Shown: piece by piece, positions 42,114-50,269 of the stretch
Layout: each line of letters begins with the position of its first letter
How positions within the stretch are numbered: the stretch's first letter is position 1
NCBI RefSeq assembly: GCF_033406955.1
Contig: NZ_CP137734.1
Span: 7,688,001 to 7,752,000, forward strand
Source: Streptomyces violaceoruber
Lineage (GTDB): Bacteria > Actinomycetota > Actinomycetes > Streptomycetales > Streptomycetaceae
DNA: 64,000 nt
Reading direction: 5' to 3'
Notes under the pieces: model-generated
Seen by the model: the letters and a program-made list of their open reading frames with translations, nothing else
Databases searched by the model: none
Told to the model about the DNA's origin: nothing
Made by a program: the position numbers and the translations under genes

Positions 42114-42710
42114 ATGACCCCTGCCCTGCCCACCGCGACCGATGACACGGTCACCGCCTGGGCGCTCGCCGCCGCCGCGGGCGACAGCGAGGCGGTCGAC
42201 CGCTTCGTCCGGGAGCTGCAACGCGATGTGCGCCGCTACGTGGCGTACCTCGCCGACGACGTGCAGGCGGCGGACGATCTGACCCAGGACACGTTCCTGC
42301 GCGCCCTCACGGCACTGCCCCGGTTCGAGGGGCGTTCGTCGGCGCGCGTGTGGCTGCTGTCCATCGCCCGCCGGGCCGTCGTCGACAGTCTGCGCCGCGC
42401 CGCGTGCCGGCCCCGGACCGCCTGCACCGACGACTGGCAGGCCGCTGCCGAACGCGCCCAGCCGACGGGGCTTCCCGGCTTCGACGAGGGCATCGCGCTG
42501 TGGGAGCTGGTCGACTCGCTGCCCGGTGAGCGCCGTGAGGCATTCGTCCTGACCCAGCTCCTGGGGCTGCCGTACGCGGAGGCCGCCGAAATGAGCCGGT
42601 GCCCGGTCGGCACGGTGCGTTCCCGGGTGTCCCGCGCCCGGACGGCCCTGGCCGAGTGGGCCGCGGACGAGTCCGTCCCCCGCCACCCGGCGGAGCGGGC
42701 CGCGGCCTGA
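42114..42710 (+). CDS. ECF sigma factor, SigC-like, module copy 2
   Basis: A 198-residue paralogue of the sigma at 40480. It has RYVAYLADDVQAADDLTQDT and RFEGRSSARVWLLSIARRAV in region 2, and REAFVLTQLLGLPYAEAAEM followed by CPVGTVRSRVSRARTAL in region 4. AGGAAGGA stands before the ATG. The -10-binding helices and region 4 recognition helix are almost the same as in copy 1, so both should read similar promoters. It is the last gene before the MITE-like element and the copper operon. Confidence 0.85.
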   Translation: MTPALPTATDDTVTAWALAAAAGDSEAVDRFVRELQRDVRRYVAYLADDVQAADDLTQDTFLRALTALPRFEGRSSARVWLLSIARRAVVDSLRRAACRPRTACTDDWQAAAERAQPTGLPGFDEGIALWELVDSLPGERREAFVLTQLLGLPYAEAAEMSRCPVGTVRSRVSRARTALAEWAADESVPRHPAERAAA

Positions 42711-42753
42711 CGCCCCGGCCAGAGCCTTCCGGCCGATGCCCGGCGCCCTAGGG

Positions 42754-42993
42754 GTGTCGTTTGGATCTTGCCGGGGTCGCGGGGTCCGGTACGCGCATCT
42801 GCGGCGTTGTCGTCGGTTGCCGACTCCCCCACGCTCGACTGCGCTCGCGCGGGGGGACCCCCGTCGCGTCGACGCGGCGGGGGGACCCCCGTCGCGTCGA
42901 CGCCCTCCTCCGCCTTGCAGCTGCACGCACCAGACCCCGCTCGGGTCGGCCACAGGGCACCGCCGGCCGGGGCCGGCCTGATCCAAACGACAC
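42754..42993. mobile_element. MITE-like element with 14-bp terminal inverted repeats
   Basis: GTGTCGTTTGGATC (42754-42767) and its exact complement GATCCAAACGACAC (42980-42993) bound 240 bp without a credible gene. Weaker similarity extends outward to CCCTA on each side. Inside is a 25-bp G-run/C-run repeat, present twice with a 28-bp period (42851-42875 and 42879-42903). It would be mobilised by a transposase from elsewhere. It separates the second sigma gene from the promoter of the PepSY gene. Confidence 0.7.
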
Positions 42994-43055
42994 GCCGTAG
43001 GGGGCAACAGGCATCGGCCGGAACTCCCCGCCGGTACCGAGCCGTTGCGCGACGT

Positions 43056-43100
43056 GCGTCACATTCGGCTCGGGGAACTCGCGGCGGCCTCTCTCCGACT
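43056..43100 (+). promoter_or_regulatory. ECF-type promoter of the PepSY unit
   Basis: GCGTCACATTC, 5 bases, GGGGAACTC, 13 bases, TCCGACT. Read as ECF elements this is GGAAC-N17-CGACT, about 55 bases before the PepSY start codon. The same words with the same spacing occur at 45354-45398. A general gap note: 42994-43154 contains no gene. Confidence 0.7.
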
Positions 43101-43154
43101 CCTCCTGCGAGCACCACTTCGGTCGGTCGACACCGGGAGAGAAGAGAGACGCAC

Positions 43155-44612
43155 ATGTCGGAGAGCCCACCGCTGCCGGACACACCGGTGACGCCACCGT
43201 CGAGCGCAGCGGCCGAAGTCGTGCCGCCCCGGTCGGGAGACGTCACCAAGCCCGTGACGGCGACCGGTGCCGGCAGCGGGACGACGCGGGCAAGTCTGCG
43301 TCCCCTGCTGCTGCGCCTGCACTTCTACGCCGGTGTGGTCGTCGGCCCGTTCCTCCTCGTCGCCGCGGTGACCGGACTCGCCTACACGGCCGCACCGCAG
43401 ATCGAGTCGGTCCTCTACGAGCACGAGTTGAAGGTGACGCCGCGGGGCTCGGCGGAACCGCTCGCCGAGCAGGTGGCCGCGGCCGAACGCGCCGTCCCGG
43501 ACGGCACGCTGCTGTCGGTGACCAAGGGGGCCGGCCCCACCGACTCCACCCGCGTCACCTTCGGCAAGGACGGGCTGGCCGAGGGCTACACACTGACCGC
43601 GTTCGTCGACCCGTACGACCACGAGGTACTGGGCACCCTGGAAACCTTCGGCCAGTGGCTGCCGGCGCGAGCGTGGCTCGACGACCTTCACCGGAACCTG
43701 CACCTGGGCGAGTTCGGCCGCAACTACAGCGAACTCGCCGCCAGCTGGCTGTGGGTGGAGGTGCTCGGCGGACTCGCCCTGTGGGCCGGCACTCCGCGCA
43801 ACCGGCAGCGGTTGCGGCGTCTGGTGGTGCCGGACGGTGGTGCCAAGGGGCGGCGACGCACGATGTCGTGGCACGGTGCGGTGGGACTGTGGGCCTCGGT
43901 CGGCCTGCTCGGCCTGTCGGCGACCGGCCTGACCTGGTCCGGTCACGCGGGCGCGAGCATCGGAGAGGTGCAGGACGCGCTGGGCGGCTCCACACCCGCG
44001 GTGTCCACCGCGCTTCCCGCCGTCGGCAGCGGAAAGGAAGATGCCGGGAGAACGAGGGACGTCGGCATCGACGCGGCGGTGGCCGCCGCGCAGGACGCCG
44101 GCCTGCGCGGCGTGCTGGTCGTCACCCCGCCATCCGAGGCCGGAACCGCGTACGTCGTGAAGGAGAACACCCGTTCCTGGCCCGTACGGCAGGACTCGGT
44201 GGCGGTCGCCCCGGCCACCGGCGAGGTGACCCAGACCCTGCGTTTCGACGACTTCCCCGTACTGGCCAAGCTGACGAGCTGGGGCATCAACGCCCACATG
44301 GGTCTGCTCTTCGGCCTGGTCAACCAGATCGTTCTGGCGCTGCTCGCGATCGGGCTGATCGCGATGATCCTCTGGGGGTACCGCATGTGGTGGCTGCGCC
44401 GTCCGACCCGCAGCGAGGGTTTCGCTCTCGGCCGTGCGCCGGCGCGCGGCGCCTGGCGGCGGATACCGGGACGCGTCCTGGCCCCCGCCTTGGTGCTCGC
44501 CGCCGTCATCGGCTACTACCTGCCCCTGTTCGGGCTGCCGTTGCTGGTGTTCCTCGTCGTGGACGTGACGGTGGGCGTGGTGCGGCGACGCGGGACGGGG
44601 GCCGGCGCGTGA
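43155..44612 (+). CDS. PepSY-associated transmembrane protein
   Basis: A 485-residue PepSY/PiuB-type membrane protein. A disordered Pro-rich leader (1-45) is followed by TM1 with LRLHFYAGVVVGPFLLVAAV, outer PepSY-like domains, WLDDLHRNLHLGEFGRNYSE, further helices with MSWHGAVGLWASVGLLGLSA, and a C-terminal helix pair. The conserved histidines in TM1 and in HRNLHLGE are typical of the family, suspected to move electrons or help in metal handling at the membrane. It is the first gene behind a promoter shared with the CopA unit. Its stop overlaps the next start (GTGA). Confidence 0.82.
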   Translation: MSESPPLPDTPVTPPSSAAAEVVPPRSGDVTKPVTATGAGSGTTRASLRPLLLRLHFYAGVVVGPFLLVAAVTGLAYTAAPQIESVLYEHELKVTPRGSAEPLAEQVAAAERAVPDGTLLSVTKGAGPTDSTRVTFGKDGLAEGYTLTAFVDPYDHEVLGTLETFGQWLPARAWLDDLHRNLHLGEFGRNYSELAASWLWVEVLGGLALWAGTPRNRQRLRRLVVPDGGAKGRRRTMSWHGAVGLWASVGLLGLSATGLTWSGHAGASIGEVQDALGGSTPAVSTALPAVGSGKEDAGRTRDVGIDAAVAAAQDAGLRGVLVVTPPSEAGTAYVVKENTRSWPVRQDSVAVAPATGEVTQTLRFDDFPVLAKLTSWGINAHMGLLFGLVNQIVLALLAIGLIAMILWGYRMWWLRRPTRSEGFALGRAPARGAWRRIPGRVLAPALVLAAVIGYYLPLFGLPLLVFLVVDVTVGVVRRRGTGAGA

Positions 44613-45268
44613 TCGCCGCGAACGGACTCCGCTGGATTCTGACGCTGATGTTCGCCGCACCCGCACTGTACGGGCTGTGGCGGCTGGTCCGGCCGACGAC
44701 GGGCCTCACCGGACGGGTGGGGCACCTGCTGCACGCCGCGATGGGTGTCCTCATGATCGCGATGGCCTGGCCGTGGGGCATGGACCTGGCCGTGGCGCCC
44801 CAGGTGGTCCTGTTCGCGGCGGGTGCGCTGTGGTTCGTTGCGGCCTCCTTGGTCTGGCCCGGTGAGCGCTCCAGGTCCGGAGCGGTGAGGGCCGCCTGGC
44901 CGCACGCCCTCATGATGGGCGCCATGGCCTGGATGGTCGCGGCGATGGGAACTTCGGGCGCGATGGCGGGTCACGGGGGCGGTACGGGCCACGGCGGGCA
45001 CGAGGGCCACGCGGCCTCCGGATCGGGTCTCGCCTCCATGAGTCTCACCGCCACGGGACCGAGCGTGGCGTCCGCCCTGCTCGCGGTGGCCCTGACCGCG
45101 ATCGGTCTGGTCTGGCTCGCCCGGGCCCTCGACCTCGCCCGGGTACGGGCGCCGTTGCCCGCGGGCGGTCCGGCACCGGCCGGTACGGACACCACCGCCG
45201 CACTCGACCCGGCCTGCCACGCGGTGATGGCCCTGGGGATGGCGGTGATGTTCGCCCTGTTCGCGTAG
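44609..45268 (+). CDS. DUF5134-like membrane protein
   Basis: A 219-residue protein with about six membrane helices. The start LRWILTLMFAAPALYGLWRL and LLHAAMGVLMIAMAWPWGMD are typical, from memory, of actinobacterial DUF5134. A His/Gly-rich outer loop (MAGHGGGTGHGGHEGHAA) and ACHAVMALGMAVM at the end provide many potential copper ligands. GTG start overlapping the PepSY stop. A role in copper traffic is likely but unproven. Confidence 0.75.
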   Translation: MIAANGLRWILTLMFAAPALYGLWRLVRPTTGLTGRVGHLLHAAMGVLMIAMAWPWGMDLAVAPQVVLFAAGALWFVAASLVWPGERSRSGAVRAAWPHALMMGAMAWMVAAMGTSGAMAGHGGGTGHGGHEGHAASGSGLASMSLTATGPSVASALLAVALTAIGLVWLARALDLARVRAPLPAGGPAPAGTDTTAALDPACHAVMALGMAVMFALFA

Positions 45269-45353
45269 GGAGTGACCGGGCGGTGTCCCCGCAGGACGTG
45301 GCGGGCACCTGCGGGTACGGTCCCGGCACACCCGCTGTCCTGCCCGGTGACGG

Positions 45354-45398
45354 GCGTCACATTCATCCGGGGGAACTCACGTGCCGACGCGTCCGACT
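45354..45398 (+). promoter_or_regulatory. ECF-type promoter of the CopA unit
   Basis: GCGTCACATTC, 5 bases, GGGGAACTC, 13 bases, TCCGACTCCT, matching the promoter at 43056-43100 in words and spacing while the spacer bases differ. It lies about 73 bases before the start of the small Met/His protein. Confidence 0.7.
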
Positions 45399-45470
45399 CC
45401 TGTACCGGTGCGGCCCGTTCCAGTCCAGTGGGAGCCGTGCGACGCGCGAGCCGATCGGGAGAGTCGACAG

Positions 45471-45725
45471 ATGGCGCAGACACGGCAACCCGCTTCCCGC
45501 GCACCGGACGGCCTGGTGCAGCGCATCCTGCCGCCTCCCGCCCTGTGCGGGTTCCTCGTGCTGCTGGTACTGGCGTTCGCCGCCTCCTACGCCGTCGGCA
45601 GGGGCGTCGGTCCCGTCGCCCCCGGCATGCACGGCCCCGGGATCACCCAGGGCGGTCATGGGGACGGCGGCACGGGCATGGAAGACGACGACATGGGCGG
45701 CATGAACCACGGGGGCGGGCACTGA
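45471..45725 (+). CDS. Small membrane protein with Met/His/Asp tail
   Basis: An 84-residue protein with one helix (about 24-44, FLVLLVLAFAASYAVGRG) and an outer tail with PGMHGPG, GGHGDGG, MEDDDMGGMNHGGGH. The density of Met, His and Asp suggests copper binding outside the membrane. The start at 45471 has GGGAGAG in front and leaves a proper leader after the promoter; an upstream ATG at 45381 would place the -10 element inside the gene. Its stop overlaps the copA start (TGATG), so it is probably an accessory of the ATPase. Confidence 0.75.
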   Translation: MAQTRQPASRAPDGLVQRILPPPALCGFLVLLVLAFAASYAVGRGVGPVAPGMHGPGITQGGHGDGGTGMEDDDMGGMNHGGGH

Positions 45726-48013
45726 TGGCCGGCGAACCGACGTCCGTACAGGAGGTGACCGACCTCGCTGTCGGCGGCATGACCTGCGCGGCCTGCGTGA
45801 CGCGGGTGGAGAGGAAGCTGGCCAAGCTGGACGGTGTCAGCGCGAGCGTGAACCTCGCCACCGGGCGGGCCCGTGTGCACCATCCTGCCGAGGTGCTCCC
45901 GGAGCAGCTCGTGGCCGCCGTCGAACAGGCCGGATACACCGCCGCGCTGCCCCAATCCGTCGAAGAGCGGCGCCGCGGGAGCGATGACGATGCCGGGACG
46001 GAGGCACAGCGGGAACGCGACCGGCTGACGGTCACGGCCCTGCTCGCCGTCCCCGTGCTGGTCCTGTCCATGGTCCCCGCCTGGCAGTTCCGCAACTGGC
46101 AGTGGCTGTGCTTCGTGCTCGCCGCGCCCGTCGTGGCCTGGGGAGCCTGGCCCTTCCACCGGCGGGCGGCGCGGGCACTGCGGCACTCGACGTCGACCAT
46201 GGACACCCTGGTGTCGCTGGGCGTGGTGGCCTCCTTCGCCTGGTCCTCCTATGCGTTGTTCCTCGGCGGCGCCGGTGATCCGGACCTGCGGATGCCCTTC
46301 AGCCTGGTGCCGACGGCGTCGGACGGCGTCGCCCACATCTACCCGGAGGCCGCCGTCGGCGTCCCCCTGTTCGTCCTGGCGGGCCGGTACCTGGAGGCGC
46401 GGGCCCGCCGTGGCACCGGAGCGGCCCTGCGCGCACTGGCGGAGCTGGCCGTCAAGGAGGTCGCCGTGCGCGACGGCACGGGCGGGCGCCGCATCCCGAT
46501 CGAGGAGCTCCGGGTGGGGCAGGTCTTCGTCGTGCGGCCCGGAGAACGCGTGGCGACCGACGGCACGGTCGTCGAGGGCAGTTCGGCCGTCGACCTCTCC
46601 CTGGTCACCGGGGAGAGCGAACCGGCCGAGGTCGCTCCCGGTACGGCCGTGATCGCCGGCAGCGTGAACGTCGGCGGCCTGCTGGCGGTGCGGGCCACCG
46701 CGGTCGGCGCCGACACCCGGCTTGCCCGCATCACCCACCTGGTCACCGAGGCACAGGCGGGCAAGGCGCGGGCACAGCGCCTCGCCGACAAGGTCGCCGG
46801 CGTCTTCGTCCCGGTCGTGCTCACCCTGGCCGCCACCGTCCTCGGCTTCTGGCTCGGCGCCGGAGCCGACCCCCAGGCGGCGATCACCGCCTCCGTGGCC
46901 GTCCTGGTCGTCGCCTGCCCCTGCGCCCTCGGTCTCGCCACCCCGACCGCCCTGATGGCAGCCACCGGCCGCGGCGCCCAACTCGGCGTCCTGGTCAGCG
47001 GCCCACAGGCCCTGGAAGGACTGCGGCACATCGACGTCGTGGTCCTCGACAAGACCGGCACCCTGACCTCCGGGCACATGAGCGTCGCCCGGGTCACGGC
47101 GATGCCCCGGGGCATCGGCGAGGAGCAGGCGGTCAGGCTGGCCGGTGCGGTCGAACAGGGCTCCGAGCACCCCTTGGGCCAAGCCGTCACGGCGTACGCC
47201 CGGCGCACCATGCCGACGGGGTCGCTGCCGGAGGTGACCGACTTCGCCGCTCTGCCGGGACGTGGTGTGCGGGGCAGGGTTGAGGGACGCCTGGTGGAGG
47301 TCACGGCTCCGGACGACGAGCTGCCCGTACCGCTCGACGAGGCGATGTCCGGCGCGGAGTCGGCCGCCCACACGCCCGTCGTGGTCCGCGTCGACGGGGT
47401 GACCGAGGGGCTCATCGAGGTCGGCGACGTACTGCGGCCGGGCAGCTACCGGGCCGTGGACCGGCTGCGGCGCCTGGGCGTACGGCCGGTACTGGCCACC
47501 GGAGACCGGGAGGCACCCGCCCGCGCCGTCGCCACCGCCCTGCGCATCGACGACGTACACGCCCGCCGCACCCCCGAGGACAAGGCCCGGCTCGTCCGCG
47601 AACTACGGGAAGAGGGCCACCGGGTCGCCGTCGTCGGCGACGGAGTCAACGACGCCGCGGCCCTGGCCGGGGCCGACCTCGGCATCGCGATGGGCACCGG
47701 CACCGACGCGGCGATCGGAGCCGCCGACGTCACCCTGGTCCGCGGAGACATCGACGCCCTCGCCGACGCTGTCCGCCTCTCCCGCAGCACGCTGGCCACC
47801 ATCCGGGTCAACCTGCTGTGGGCCTTCGGATACAACGTCGTGACCATGCCGCCGGCCATGGTCGGCCTGCTCAGCCCCATGCCGGCCGCCGCGGTGATGT
47901 CCGTCAGCTCACTCCTCGTGGTCGGCAACAGCCTGCGGCTGCGTGCCTGGCAGCCGGCACGGACCCGCAGCCGTCCGTCCGCCTCGCCCGCCCGCGGGGA
48001 GAGCCTTCAATGA
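45725..48013 (+). CDS. copA: Copper-translocating P1B-type ATPase
   Basis: A 762-residue ATPase. The N-terminal HMA domain has GGMTCAACVTRVERKL (about 18-33). The CPC metal motif is VACPCALGLATPTA near residue 400, the phosphorylation site VVLDKTGTLTSGHM near 440, the TGES actuator motif near 295 and GDGVNDAAAL near 640. The helices NLLWAFGYNVVTMPPAM and MSVSSLLVV complete the Cu(I) site of P1B-1 pumps. It exports Cu(I) using ATP. It is embedded between the Met/His small protein and the PCu(A)C-like protein, overlapping both. Confidence 0.92.
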   Translation: MAGEPTSVQEVTDLAVGGMTCAACVTRVERKLAKLDGVSASVNLATGRARVHHPAEVLPEQLVAAVEQAGYTAALPQSVEERRRGSDDDAGTEAQRERDRLTVTALLAVPVLVLSMVPAWQFRNWQWLCFVLAAPVVAWGAWPFHRRAARALRHSTSTMDTLVSLGVVASFAWSSYALFLGGAGDPDLRMPFSLVPTASDGVAHIYPEAAVGVPLFVLAGRYLEARARRGTGAALRALAELAVKEVAVRDGTGGRRIPIEELRVGQVFVVRPGERVATDGTVVEGSSAVDLSLVTGESEPAEVAPGTAVIAGSVNVGGLLAVRATAVGADTRLARITHLVTEAQAGKARAQRLADKVAGVFVPVVLTLAATVLGFWLGAGADPQAAITASVAVLVVACPCALGLATPTALMAATGRGAQLGVLVSGPQALEGLRHIDVVVLDKTGTLTSGHMSVARVTAMPRGIGEEQAVRLAGAVEQGSEHPLGQAVTAYARRTMPTGSLPEVTDFAALPGRGVRGRVEGRLVEVTAPDDELPVPLDEAMSGAESAAHTPVVVRVDGVTEGLIEVGDVLRPGSYRAVDRLRRLGVRPVLATGDREAPARAVATALRIDDVHARRTPEDKARLVRELREEGHRVAVVGDGVNDAAALAGADLGIAMGTGTDAAIGAADVTLVRGDIDALADAVRLSRSTLATIRVNLLWAFGYNVVTMPPAMVGLLSPMPAAAVMSVSSLLVVGNSLRLRAWQPARTRSRPSASPARGESLQ

Positions 48014-48519
48014 CCACCTCCGCCTGGACACCCACGCCGCGCCGACTCGCGGACACGGCTCTGGCCGCCCTGGCACCGATCTGCGCCTGCGTGTTGGCCC
48101 TGGGCGCTCTCGCGGTCTGGACCGCCACGGGCAACGCCGGCACCCCCGCACGCGTCGGCGTCACCGACGCACGGCTCTTCCTCCCGTCCCGAGGAGTCCC
48201 GGAGACAGCGGCGTTCTTCAAGATCACCAACACCGGGGGCGCCCAGGACCGGCTGGTCGGGGTGACGTCGTCCGAGGTTCCTGAGGGCATCTCGCTCAGC
48301 AGCCACCGGATGACCGCCGGCGGAGCCGCTTACCGCCGGTCCACGGAGTCACTCCCCGTCCCCGCCGAAGGCACCCTCGACATGTCGCCGCTCAGCAGCG
48401 ACGTGACCGTCCCGGCCGCGGCACGCTGGCAGGCGGGCGATCTGGTGCCCTTCACCCTTCACTTCGAACACAGCGGACGCATGGAGGTGCTGGCGGTGGT
48501 CGTCCGGCCCGGATCCTGA
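48010..48519 (+). CDS. PCu(A)C-like secreted copper protein
   Basis: A 169-residue protein with an N-terminal membrane/signal segment (about 15-40) and a cupredoxin-like PCu(A)C domain (TDARLFLPSRGVPETAAFFK, then PFTLHFEHSGRMEVLAVVV). PCu(A)C proteins hand copper to oxidases outside the cell. The usual H-M ... H-x-M site is poorly kept: SSHRM retains one His and Met, but the second HxM is replaced by acidic and small residues. Copper binding may be altered. ATG overlaps the copA stop. Confidence 0.75.
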   Translation: MTTSAWTPTPRRLADTALAALAPICACVLALGALAVWTATGNAGTPARVGVTDARLFLPSRGVPETAAFFKITNTGGAQDRLVGVTSSEVPEGISLSSHRMTAGGAAYRRSTESLPVPAEGTLDMSPLSSDVTVPAAARWQAGDLVPFTLHFEHSGRMEVLAVVVRPGS

Positions 48520-48687
48520 GGACGCCGGGAACATCCGGGTCCCCCACGGGTCGGAGACGCTGCTTACGGCACCGTGGGCGTCTGGGCAGTGAAGCCCAAT
48601 GGCTTCCGAGAAGCCGAAGCCGGTTCACCGTGACCGGAAGGCGGCTCGTGGGGGCAGCGCACACGAAACGGCTGGTATTACTGGTGC

Positions 48688-49065
48688 ATGCAGGAAGAGA
48701 CCGCACGCTCCGCGATCGACATGTTCATCTCCGCGTTCAACGCCTCGGACGACACCTATGTGACAGCCCTGCTCTCCCAGGCCCTGACCTCGGACGTGGT
48801 CTTCTGGGGACCGTTGGGTCGCAGCGAGGGAATCGCGGAGGTCGAGCGGTTCGTGCTGGACATCAGGCGCCACCCGGCGGGGACCGGCACCATGGTGCGC
48901 TGCTCAGCGGTGGACATGCCTGACGAATGGGCCCGGTACCGGTGGGTCTTCAGCACACCTGACGGCGGCCCCCGCCTGGCGGGAACGGACGTCGTCCATC
49001 TGCGACGGAGCCTCATCGACCAGGTCATCGTCTTCGCGGGGGACATCGAGCCGGCCGCTTCCTGA
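48688..49065 (+). CDS. SnoaL/NTF2-like protein
   Basis: A 125-residue NTF2-like protein (ARSAIDMFISAFNASDDTYV, VFWGPLGRSEGIAEVERFVL, ending DQVIVFAGDIEP). Members bind or isomerise small hydrophobic ligands. It stands alone after the copper operon; no partner is evident. The 168 bases upstream hold no gene. Confidence 0.7.
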   Translation: MQEETARSAIDMFISAFNASDDTYVTALLSQALTSDVVFWGPLGRSEGIAEVERFVLDIRRHPAGTGTMVRCSAVDMPDEWARYRWVFSTPDGGPRLAGTDVVHLRRSLIDQVIVFAGDIEPAAS

Positions 49066-49136
49066 GCAGGCCGTTTCCTGAGCCGGCCGCTTCCTGGGCC
49101 GGCCTTTCTCTGAGCCATCCTTCTGTGGCCGTCGCT

Positions 49137-49235
49137 CTCGTTGAAGCGGTGGAGCACCTCGCACACGGTGTCCTCGTCGGCCTGGACCGGCTGGGCGATC
49201 ACCGGCACCCGGTCCCCACCCGCCGAGGAAGCCCG
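49137..49235 (-). pseudogene. Relic of an IS630-type transposase
   Basis: The minus strand encodes SSAGGDRVPVIAQPVQADED, then TVCEVLHRFNE, the N-terminal helix-turn-helix of IS630 transposases. The DDE domain is missing and no inverted repeats were seen, so it cannot move. Confidence 0.6.
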
Positions 49236-49317
49236 CAGGGCCGACGTCGCGTGCCCGGTGGCGCCCCGCACGGGCACCGTCACGGTGCTCGGCGGCCGCG
49301 CGTGGCCGGACGCCCGT

Positions 49318-50046
49318 TCAGTCCCTGTCCGTCACGATCGCCTGAACAGCGCGGCCGTAGTGGCGGGCCACCGTGTCGGTGTCGGCCGAGGCGAGGGGTT
49401 CGAGATGCGCCACGTAACGCATCATGGCGAGCCCGACGAGCTGCGTGGCGACCATGCTCGTGCGGAGCATCGCGTCCTCGCCCGTGATCACCCCGCCGAG
49501 TGCGCGCGCCAGGATGCCGGTCGCGGTCTCACGGAGCCGGGCGGCGGCGGCACGGTGGATGGCGGCCGAGCGCACCATGGTCATGAGTGCCGGACGTGAC
49601 GACACGTCGTCCCACACCGACAGGTGGGCGCGCACCACGCGTTCCCCGATCCCGTCCAGTCCGCCCTGCGCCGCGGCGGTGATGGCCTCCTCGATCTTCC
49701 CCGGCAGTTCCAGCGCCTGGAGGAACAGGTTCTCCTTCGTGCCGTAGAAGTGGTGCACCAGCGACTGGTCCACCCCCGCCGTCTCCGCGATGCGGCGCAG
49801 GCTGGTCGCGTCGAAACCGCGCTCGGCGAAGCAGACCCGTGCCGCGGTCAGGATCGCCTCCCGCGTACGGGTCTCCCCGGGCCGCCTGCCCCCGGCGTGC
49901 TTCGTGGCCTGACCAGCCGCCTGACCAGCCGCCTGACCAGCCGCTGGACCTGCCGCCTGACCGGCCGCCGCAGCCGTCCCCGCCGTGTCCCCGGTCTGCT
50001 CGCGGCCGGAACCAGCCACCTCACGCGTATCGCTGACGCTCTCCAT
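49318..50046 (-). CDS. TetR family regulator with Ala/Gly/Gln-rich leader
   Basis: A 242-residue TetR protein. A low-complexity leader (about 20-50, repeated AAGQ units encoded by 12-bp repeats) precedes the usual start TREAILTAARVCFAERGFDA, the HTH SLRRIAETAGVDQSLVHHFY near residue 84, and a helical C-terminal domain. The leader may be non-essential or translation may begin later. It is divergent from a membrane-protein gene, with a dyad operator overlapping that gene's likely promoter. Confidence 0.85.
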   Translation of the reverse strand: MESVSDTREVAGSGREQTGDTAGTAAAAGQAAGPAAGQAAGQAAGQATKHAGGRRPGETRTREAILTAARVCFAERGFDATSLRRIAETAGVDQSLVHHFYGTKENLFLQALELPGKIEEAITAAAQGGLDGIGERVVRAHLSVWDDVSSRPALMTMVRSAAIHRAAAARLRETATGILARALGGVITGEDAMLRTSMVATQLVGLAMMRYVAHLEPLASADTDTVARHYGRAVQAIVTDRD

Positions 50047-50082
50047 GCCCCCATCATGCCCGCTCCGAACGACGCGGCCTAA

Positions 50083-50118
50083 AACTCATCACCCGATGAA
50101 CTCATTGCTTGATGAGTT
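50083..50118. promoter_or_regulatory. TetR operator with two dyads
   Basis: AACTCATC (50083-50090) and GATGAGTT (50111-50118) form the outer arms. Inside, TCATC...GATGA and TCATT...GATGA make two adjacent dyads. TATATAG follows immediately and may be the -10 of the divergent membrane-protein gene, so repressor binding would block it. Confidence 0.7.
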
Positions 50119-50269
50119 ATATAGTGAAGTCGTCGGCGTCACCGAGCGTGCCCGGCCGCCGGTGTCCGCTCCGCGCGCCCCGATCTGCGGGCCGAGTCGG
50201 ACGCCTCCGCACTTCGTCCGCCGTTCCGCCCCGTCTGCCAGGGCGGAACACCTCTACGGAACGGTTGCC

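Noticed and set aside
48520..48600. CCCACGG/CCGTGGG arms after the PCu(A)C gene as a terminator.
   Set aside because: The loop is over 20 bases and the arms are short, so a stable hairpin is doubtful.
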